Shown in pieces: positions 56,833 through 64,000 of a stretch of DNA of 64,000 bases. A program made the position numbers and the translations under genes. The DNA is from Sipunculus nudus. Taxonomy: Eukaryota > Annelida > Sipuncula > Golfingiida > Sipunculidae. The notes below the pieces were generated by a model. That model did not search any database. It was given only the letters and a program-made list of their open reading frames with translations, and was not told the DNA's origin. The stretch lies in the NCBI GenBank assembly GCA_026874595.1, contig CM049316.1, positions 38,017,195 through 38,081,194 of the forward strand, read 5' to 3'. Numbering within the stretch: the stretch's first letter is position 1; the number at the start of each line of letters is the position of its first letter.

Positions 56833-56941
56833 AACATCACATTCTTTGTAGATTATATAATACATGAGACATTATCATAAGGTTATACAGTATTTACCTT
56901 ATAATTACCAAATATCCTAATGGTTTTTCTATAGTAACAAC

Positions 56942-57175
56942 ATGGCAAGCGAAGGAGAACTGCTCGTCTGTACGATATGTACAATCAGGAAGAAAGAACG
57001 CTTGCCAAAGGCACTAAGTTGTCTTCATTCCTTTTGCCTGGAGTGTCTAACAGGCTGGCATAACGCTAGAGTGGCAGACGGACGCGATACAAGGACTACG
57101 TTACAGTGTCCGATCTGCAGGAAGACCAGCACGGTCCCACCAGGGGGCTTGGAGAATTTACCTACAGATTTTAAG
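56942..57175 (+). CDS. TRIM-NHL exon 1 (RING finger)
   Basis: Encodes residues 1-78, the whole RING, and ends on a codon boundary at AAG/GTAAGC. The RING is therefore encoded on its own phase-0 exon. Confidence 0.92.
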
Positions 57176-59478
57176 GTAAGCTACTCTCACTCTTAAGTTT
57201 AAGCCCTGTTTTTAACAACTTCTCCGTTGTAACGTGAAATCATTTCAGAATTTTACCATTTTACTATCCATGTCAGCTATATAGGCAGAATAAGCTTTTC
57301 GTGGCGCTATATACTTCTTGTAAACTAATTTCTGTTTTTTTCCCCGCTTTGATCCCCATATAATCAGACGACTGGGAAGTCAACTGATTTGTTGTAAAAA
57401 TTCTACGGAGCTTTGTTTGATTACAATTTAAAGTTAGCAGCAGATGGCAGCGATAAAAGTGTGCACGCGTCGGACTGTAGCTGGGATGGTATTTCAGTGT
57501 GTAATTTACCCTCTATAATGCACTCTTTCTTTTTCTCTTACTTGTAACCACATTTTCGTTGGTGTTGTTTGATAATATCACTGATATTATCGATATTCTA
57601 AATACTTAGAATAACTTCTATGCATTAGTTTAATATAGTCTTTCCTAAATACATAATATTATATTTTTAATGCTTTTTCATCGATAAGTTTATTACTAAA
57701 GGTAAATTATTTTTTTTTCTTACTGACAGGTCCATGAAATTGAAGAGGTCATGCAAGCCGCCCACATTTCCATCAAATGCCAGAGGAACGTTCACGAGGG
57801 CCAACTTCCAGACGCAACAGCTCTTTGCAGGAACTGCAACAGACGATTCTGTTCTGTATGCACCGAACATCACCTCAGGCAAAAACACTTCGAAAATCAC
57901 GTGATTGTACGTACCGTGTGCACACAACACGTGAACGAGCTCACGTATTTATGTAAAAAGTGCCTGGTTGGGCTTTGCGTGGATTGCTCTTTAGGACCAG
58001 AACACGAAGGCCACGAAGTCGAACTGCTCAATCCTGGCTTAGAGGCTATGAAAGCATTCATTGCTGAAACCAGAGCAAAACTAGAACAGCTTTTGATGAG
58101 GAGTGAACGCTTTATGAAGCAAGAAAAGGAGACAGCAGAAGGATTGAAAGTCTCTAGAGAGAAAATGCTGAGGGAGGTTCGAGATGTGATGGTCTCGCAG
58201 ATAGATGCCATCTTCGCCCAGCTCCAAGTCGAACATGAGGAAACGCACATGTCGAGTGTCACTGGGTTGTTCCAGGAGCAAGAAGAACTATGCCAGCAAA
58301 CACACGATGTTATCAGAAGAGCAAACCAGATACTTGCGTCAGACGTGAAACGTTCTCTGGAAATGTTGCCTGATGTTTTCCCAAATATTGTGAAGAGTTT
58401 CCGAGAAATGAGCGAGGTCTTCAAGGCCGTGCCCAGGCCTTCATTAATTTCTGGAGATGCATGCTGCTGCAGCGTTAAACACACGGATTATGCCATTAAG
58501 GCAGTTGAGCAGGTTAGCCTCCAACCAAACATAGACAGCGGTCTGTACAAGCGGGGTAACGTAACTAAACCTCTTCTTCAAAGGGAGTGGGATGTAAAGC
58601 AACCGAATGGAGTGACGTCTCCGTATCAACTTGCAGCTTTGCCAGACTGTTCTGCCGTCTTTGTAGACACCAGGTTAGGTGTTTTGGTCAAATGCAAGAC
58701 TGAAGGTAGTGTTGTTACGGGATTTACGGCAGTTGAGGACGGCGAACAGGTCGCAGCGGTTGCAGCTTACAGAGGCTCTATTTTCTACATTAACACTGAA
58801 GGGACTGTACTGACTATGCTTGATTCCCAAAACAACAAAAAGCAAGAAGTGTACAAAATCAATCCACCAGTTGCCCAGCCCAGAGGTCTTGCGGTCACCC
58901 AAACCAGCTTTGTTGTTATCAATGAGACGCAGGTCTTCCAGTGCTCTCGAGCTGACGGAACACAGAAACGAATCGGAAAAGGTGGCGATTTTACGTTTGT
59001 TGACACTGGTTTCACTGAAGGCTCCCAAAAGATTTTAGTTTCTGATGCGAGGGCTAAGAAGGTGATGGTTTATGATGAATCTGGTCAGCTCTGCAGAACT
59101 ATCGGTAGTCCAGGGGTGGAGGATGGACAGTTCCAGTCTCCAGCAGGGATTGCTGTTACAGCTAATAGTACAATACTGGTAGCGGATACAGAGAGTCACC
59201 GGGTGTCCCAGTTTTCGCCATCTGGGCATTTTCTTGGTCATCTACTGACCTATGACGACGCACTCCGTTATCCAGCAGGTGTTGGATTCTGCTACCCATA
59301 CCTTTGGGTCACACAACTTCCATTTGAAGACAAACTTGTCAAGTTGTATTGTTTTCCAAAACCGAAGTCAGATGAACCCCAGCACCAAATTCTACAAGGA
59401 AGTGATTTTGCTGATTATATGCCTGATGATCTGACAGACAGCCAGCTGCAAAATCTGCTCTCGCAAGGAGCTTTTTGA
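56942..59478 (+). CDS. TRIM-NHL protein (RING, two B-boxes, coiled coil, NHL repeats), complete, 2 exons
   Basis: Exon 1 56942-57175 and exon 2 57730-59478 join in phase 0: 660 residues and TGA. RING of C3HC4 type: C10, C13, C27, H29, C32, C35, C56, C59. B-box 1 spans about 95-130 (CRNCNRRFCSVC) and B-box 2 about 142-180 (VCTQH, CKKCLVGLCVDC). A long coiled coil follows (about 185-300, EAMKAFIAETRAKLEQLLMR). NHL-type beta-propeller repeats lie at about 370-640 (GVEDGQFQSPAGIAVTANST, VADTESHRVSQFSPSGHFLG). The family acts as E3 ubiquitin ligases and, in some members, RNA-binding repressors (TRIM2, TRIM3, TRIM32, TRIM71). Which subgroup this is cannot be told from sequence alone. The start ATG has a good context (AACAACATGG). 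No break or odd residue was seen. Confidence 0.93.
57176..57729. other. Intron of the TRIM-NHL gene
   Basis: 554 bases, GT-AG, AT-rich towards the acceptor; nothing else recognised. Confidence 0.85.
57730..59478 (+). CDS. TRIM-NHL exon 2 (B-boxes, coiled coil, NHL)
   Basis: TTACTGACAG acceptor, then VHEIEEVMQAAH in frame; open for 582 codons to TGA. All remaining domains are in this single exon. Confidence 0.93.
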   Translation, partial: VHEIEEVMQAAHISIKCQRNVHEGQLPDATALCRNCNRRFCSVCTEHHLRQKHFENHVIVRTVCTQHVNELTYLCKKCLVGLCVDCSLGPEHEGHEVELLNPGLEAMKAFIAETRAKLEQLLMRSERFMKQEKETAEGLKVSREKMLREVRDVMVSQIDAIFAQLQVEHEETHMSSVTGLFQEQEELCQQTHDVIRRANQILASDVKRSLEMLPDVFPNIVKSFREMSEVFKAVPRPSLISGDACCCSVKHTDYAIKAVEQVSLQPNIDSGLYKRGNVTKPLLQREWDVKQPNGVTSPYQLAALPDCSAVFVDTRLGVLVKCKTEGSVVTGFTAVEDGEQVAAVAAYRGSIFYINTEGTVLTMLDSQNNKKQEVYKINPPVAQPRGLAVTQTSFVVINETQVFQCSRADGTQKRIGKGGDFTFVDTGFTEGSQKILVSDARAKKVMVYDESGQLCRTIGSPGVEDGQFQSPAGIAVTANSTILVADTESHRVSQFSPSGHFLGHLLTYDDALRYPAGVGFCYPYLWVTQLPFEDKLVKLYCFPKPKSDEPQHQILQGSDFADYMPDDLTDSQLQNLLSQGAF

Positions 59479-59610
59479 TTCTGATTAGTATCCACTTCCT
59501 GCAGTGTATTTTACGAGGATGGCAAAACTAAGAGACAGTGACGTCTGTTAACGGCTTGGATGTGAAATAACCGCCAAATCGTGTGTCAGAGACCGTAACT
59601 CAGTGTTGTC

Positions 59611-59688
59611 CAAATGATATAGTAGAGATATTCAAATGATATAGAAGTGACATCCAAGTGATATAGAAGTGATATCCAAATGATATAT
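59611..59688. repeat. 22-bp tandem repeat in the TRIM 3' UTR/flank
   Basis: Three and a half units of the type CAAATGATATAGAAGTGATA plus TC, about 130 bases after the TRIM stop. Confidence 0.85.
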
Positions 59689-61214
59689 GTCAAATTCCAG
59701 ATTTTTGCACGATTTTTTTTTGCATTGGATTTGGTCATACAGTACTACTATTAAGACATTGGGGACTTATTTTCGTTAGTGTGGTATGTGTTTTCTCACT
59801 GTGCATTAGGAAAGAACATTGAAACGTGCATGTGCTTTTGACATGAAAGCGTATATCCTTTTATCGTAAGTATACATAGAACATATATGAATATATCATA
59901 TAAGGGTATCATTTTTTGTGACTCGATGATATGAGTTTTACTACTTTATGCCTTGTGCTGCACCCAGCTATTTTAAAGAGTAGACCAAATGCATATAGTT
60001 ACCCTAAGTATTGAAGGAATATGTTGAATAATTTGTAGCTAACCACACGATAAGATAAAAATTTAATCTGTCTGTATTCACTGTTTAAACGCACACACGG
60101 ACGCAGGCACGCGAGGGGACAGTAATTAATCTGCCGGTCGTAAGACATCGATGGCAGTGAATCTCTGAGGGTCTTCAAATATTCGCCATTTTGCCTTTCA
60201 GTCGGAGGCCTGAACTGATATGTCACGTTCTCCCAGCTGCATTCCACAAGCCTGTCAAGCACTGTAAGACTAGAAGTGGTATATCGGAAAGATGAATAAC
60301 CACGATGCTAGTGTGTGACCATGACTACTATGACATTCGATGAACTTGGACATTTACACATGAAAAAAAACAGCTTACAGCTATGTTTCTTACTCCCAGG
60401 GAAAGTTACAGTTGTGGATCATTCAAAGGTTTTCCAACTAATCCTATATTTACATGTAGTTTAAAACAGATGGTGGTAAAACCTTAACCACATATACCTA
60501 ATCAACTGTATTTCCAGGTCTGACAATGTTTCCTTTATACTCCGTATATGAACATTGATACCAACACATCTATATATACACATAAACAGCCGACTCCACA
60601 TTCTAAGATTCTGTCAATCTCTGTCAACAAACATATAACGTCACGCTTGAAATAGCCAATAGTCTCTTACCTTGCAATCACAATGCCATCTGCTAATATA
60701 TATATTGGTTCACCTGCATCAATATCCCGCCCAGGATTTTGTTTGTTGGCAAAATGAAAATCAGCCATGCACGATACAACTTTTTCTCTCAAAACTTATA
60801 ACATAATTTTATTCCGTGTAAATAATGTTTTATTAGGTTACGTCTGATATCAAAATGATATCACTATGATACAGTACAGTTCTTACAAGTGCAAGTTAGA
60901 TAGCAAAATCATACCCGGTGTTTAGTACCGTCATACCCGTCGTTCCTCAATTTCTAATAAATTAAGACAGGAGGCTATCTCTGTGGGAGAGAATTAGCAG
61001 TGAAGCTAAGGCTGCGTGTCTCTGTTACGTGTTCATGGAGAGGCTAATATCCTTGAACCAGTACCAAGTTCTCGTAGAAAGCTGTAGCCAGGAATTGGAC
61101 ATATACATGTGGTAAGGTATCCAATGTATCCGAACGCCTCTGAGGGTGTTTAAACAGCAATGTTGCAGCTTCCCTTTATATTTTATGAACCGATCTGCTC
61201 TGGGAACCTTGATA

Positions 61215-61640
61215 TGGGTACAATTTTAGCTCAGCTGACTTTCCGAGTTACGGGTGTGTTTGCACCAACCAGAATTTATTCTTATAGCCAACATTTTTAT
61301 CCCAAACCTTCCATCTTTCACTTAGGCTCATCTACCAACATTGGAAGAACCATAATTATTTTTAGGTCCAAAGGTCAAGGTCACAGGACCCAATACTTAG
61401 AAAGGTTGTGGATGCATTTTAAGCCACACCCTTCATCCAAAACCTTTGCTCTTTCCCATATGGCTCACCTACCAAGTGGGAGAAGAATCCTATAGATTTT
61501 GAGGTCACCATTACAAAGGTCAAGGTCATAGGATCCACATCTGTAAAAAGGTTGTGGACACATTTCAAGCTAGACTTTTCATTCCAAACCTCCCAGCATT
61601 GACATATCACTTCCCTGATGATATCAAATGGCGAGAATAT
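61215..61640 (+). repeat. GTCAAGGTCA-family modules
   Basis: TTTTAGCTCAGCTGACTTTC start, then two modules: AAGGTCAAGGTCACAGGACC..GTGGATGCATTTTAAGCC (61371-61425) and AAGGTCAAGGTCATAGGATC..GTGGACACATTTCAAGC (61516-61572), about 145 bases apart. Same family as 46395-47760 and 10056-10200. Confidence 0.65.
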
Positions 61641-64000
61641 CAAATAACAGACTTCTCAGAAATCCAATTATGTCTGCCAGGTAGCCAACTTTGATATCCT
61701 TGGCAGTGCTGTTTTAGTGATTTTTTTTGTTTGGTCTCTTTTAAAGGATATTTGTTGTGGAATTTCAGACCTGTCAGAAATCCAATGTGTCATCAAGGTA
61801 GCCTTCTTGAACCTCCTGTTGAACATGTCATCTCAAAAAATGTTAAAGTGAATGAAATGGGACCAATATTAATGTAAAGTGAATGAAGTGGGACCTTTAA
61901 TAATGTAATTTTGCAAAGGATTGAGTCAAAAATTTCTTTAAAAAATATTACCATAATTTATGAAAGTTCAGTACAGTTGGTTTGTATTGAATAAAAATTC
62001 ATACAGAAGCACCTGTTTCTCAATCATTCTTGCATGGATTTATATCCATGCTATATAGGTTGATCTTATATTTGGCCTGTGTGGTGATCTATGGGATTAG
62101 GTCCTGATAGCTCAACAAACATAGAGTTTGCATCAGACCATCAAGTCACTGTGTTTTAACCAGACATATGTGATATATATTTCTGTCATGGTAAAAAATT
62201 CAATAAAATTGGCAAAGAGGTTCTTAAAAAATTTGACTGGAAGTTGTAAATCTCCGCCCATGATGTCACAGGTCATGCTTGGCAGCTGAGTGCCATGACC
62301 CATGGGTCACTTTTGGAAGAATTCGTTCTACATTATGGTGTATGGTAACTTTGTTTTCTAAAAGGTCTGGATACTTTCCATATTTTAGAGGTTTTGTCGA
62401 TTTTCTTTAATTCAAAAAAAAAATTCCAGCTGAGTCTCATGTTAAAATATTCCATCCAGATGTTATTTACTGGGTTGAAAACTTAAAAAATATAACTTGT
62501 TTGTTTATTGGTATATCCATTTGGCATGTGTATAAACAAAGTTCTTCTTGAAATCATTGTCAATAAAAATGACTATAAACTTTTCATTAACTGTAGACCC
62601 TTTACACAGCATATGTTTGTGCCTCCATGTTGAAAATATAATGCTCTGAATGGTTATTTAAGATTTAATGCTCTGATATATAAACCAAAGAAGTTGAATA
62701 AAATGTTAAATCTCAGTTTTAGCTTTCAGGATATGTGTATGTCCAGTGGTCCAGTTATGGAAATATGTGTACTATGGAAAAAATGAAATGCTCAGTTTTC
62801 ACACACACATACACACACACACACCTGGGACAATACTTTGACCTAATGGTAAAAGTCTTTCAAATGGGAAAGGGATAACCAATCGAAAGATTCAGAGATG
62901 TAATTGGTCAGAGAATAGTGATTCGAAAGATAACATACCATTATCATAAATCTGGGAAGTGTTGTCCAGTATATTAACTGAGGAGCCAGGACAATGGAGA
63001 AAGTGCAACCAAAGATGACAATTCCAAATACAATTCCTAAGTGTACCAAAAATGTATCTTAGGCAAATATGCTAAACTGTAATTCATAATAAACTTTTCC
63101 TAAATTTAAATGAAGTTGTTTTTATATTAAGAATTTTTTGCTGACTTCCAATGGTAAAAATACTTAATCTCAATGGCTAGAATCCTAATTCAGGACAGTA
63201 AAAAATCTTAAGTTCAATATTCAGAATCTCAGATCACAATGGTAAGAATCCTAAAGCTCAATGGTCTTCATAATAAGAACACCCATACATGGACCTTCTG
63301 ATCATATAACTGCGTAAGTGAAGGGTTTTTTTCTTTGTATACAAGATGTGTGCAAATTACATGGAGAATTGTTCTAAATGAGCACCTCCATTTAACATAA
63401 GTTCTTATACTATAACTGAATTAGTAGTTAACATAGGTGGCATGAATTTACAAAATTCAGACATTAAAACGCTTCTGAAAAAAAGTGTTGATTAATTTGC
63501 AGAAAGTGCATGTATTAGATCTATATTATTACAATTTATTACAGTTGTGTTTGACGGTATATCAACAATGATACAATTATTTTGCATTTAAGTGTCCTCG
63601 TTGTCTAACTTACACATTTCAACTAATCTGTTAGAAAGTTGATAAATATACAATAATACATAAAACCTACAGAGGCTTTCAGTTTTTTGACTAGATGACA
63701 AGTATTCTTGATAATCACAACATATTCTGTACAAATTCTTTAATCCCTGGGAATATGCATGTGTAAAATAGAACAAATGCATAATCATTTTTACATCATC
63801 AGTTTGCTAACCTGAGATATCCTTCCACAAGAGATCACAGGAAAAATTCATAAGTACAAAGGGTAGGTGGCCCGAAATACACATTCAAATTTCATATAGC
63901 CAAAAGTAGGACAGTAAGTCAGTAACAATGCATTGATTATTGGATGCATTGAATCCAAGCCAGTCATTTATCAATAATCGAATAGGGCATGAATTAACTG

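Larger units (their letters stand above)
52412..56941. other. Intergenic region between paralogue 3 and the TRIM gene
   Basis: No gene recognised. It has AT-rich sequence to 53870, an (AT)n run (53958-54010), a copy of a dispersed repeat end (54028-54070), long G runs (54853-54870, 54887-54897, 55856-55868), a MITE relative (55732-55860) and a large (AT)n block (56745-56830). A CTATAG splice acceptor at 56929-56934 lies 7 bases before the TRIM start codon, suggesting a 5' UTR intron. Confidence 0.5.
59479..64000. other. TRIM 3' flank and non-coding right end
   Basis: No canonical AATAAA was found close to the TRIM stop. It holds a 22-bp repeat (59611-59688), GTCAAGGTCA modules (61215-61640) and a short CA-rich tract (62802-62825). 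From 61650 to the edge I see no gene, domain or named repeat. Confidence 0.55.

Noticed and set aside
57897-58484. 195-codon minus-strand frame opposite the TRIM gene
   Set aside because: Antisense shadow of the TRIM-NHL coding exon; no independent domain.
1-64000. rRNA genes or clear tRNA genes
   Set aside because: No rRNA-like conserved stretch was seen by eye; tRNA detection by eye is weak, so a covariance-model scan would be the decisive check.

Overview
This window is eukaryotic, most likely from a marine invertebrate. The genes have phase-matched GT-AG introns, several of them over 4 kb. The non-coding DNA is AT-rich and crowded with dispersed repeats, MITE-like elements, LINE and SINE pieces, (AT)n and (AAT)n tracts and long G runs. 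Two broken Ty3/gypsy elements appear to have integrase ahead of reverse transcriptase (Gmr1-like), an order first described in deuterostomes. The GTCAAGGTCA-type modules remind me of bivalve and other lophotrochozoan genomes. I lean towards a mollusc but cannot prove it. There is no prokaryotic or organellar signal.

Layout. (1) 1-6566, minus strand: the 5' part of a secreted or membrane immunoglobulin-superfamily gene (signal-peptide exon plus three phase 1-1 Ig-type exons) that runs off the left edge. (2) 8983-52411, plus strand: three tandem paralogues. Paralogue 1 (8983-21029) is intact: signal peptide, about 7 GCC2/GCC3 (ephrin-receptor-like) cysteine modules, an EGF-like module and a PAN/apple-like module. 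Paralogue 2 (32882-41687) has about 22 modules but carries two identical in-frame TGA codons in an exact 204-bp duplication, a TAG in the EGF-like exon and a frameshift at the last splice junction, so it reads as a pseudogene or null allele. Paralogue 3 (45567-52411) is intact but has no GCC2/GCC3 exon: signal, EGF-like and PAN only. Shared intron phases let the module number go from 0 to 22 without breaking the frame. (3) 22171-27377, between paralogues 1 and 2: a degenerate plus-strand Gmr1-like element with SCAN-like gag, protease, integrase then reverse transcriptase, one long 5' LTR with TATA box and polyadenylation signal, and a tRNA-Pro-type primer-binding site. (4) About 27880-31180: a second decayed gypsy-type element on the minus strand, again with integrase before reverse transcriptase, interrupted by a 32-copy 36-bp minisatellite (29488-30639). 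(5) 56942-59478, plus strand: a complete two-exon TRIM-NHL gene.

The three tandem genes encode secreted, disulfide-rich proteins, and the Ig gene is transcribed away from them. Extracellular recognition or matrix roles are plausible for that cluster, and TRIM-NHL proteins act inside the cell as ubiquitin ligases or RNA regulators. A functional link among these genes is inference only. The intergenic and intronic stretches are described entry by entry; where I saw nothing, that is stated.
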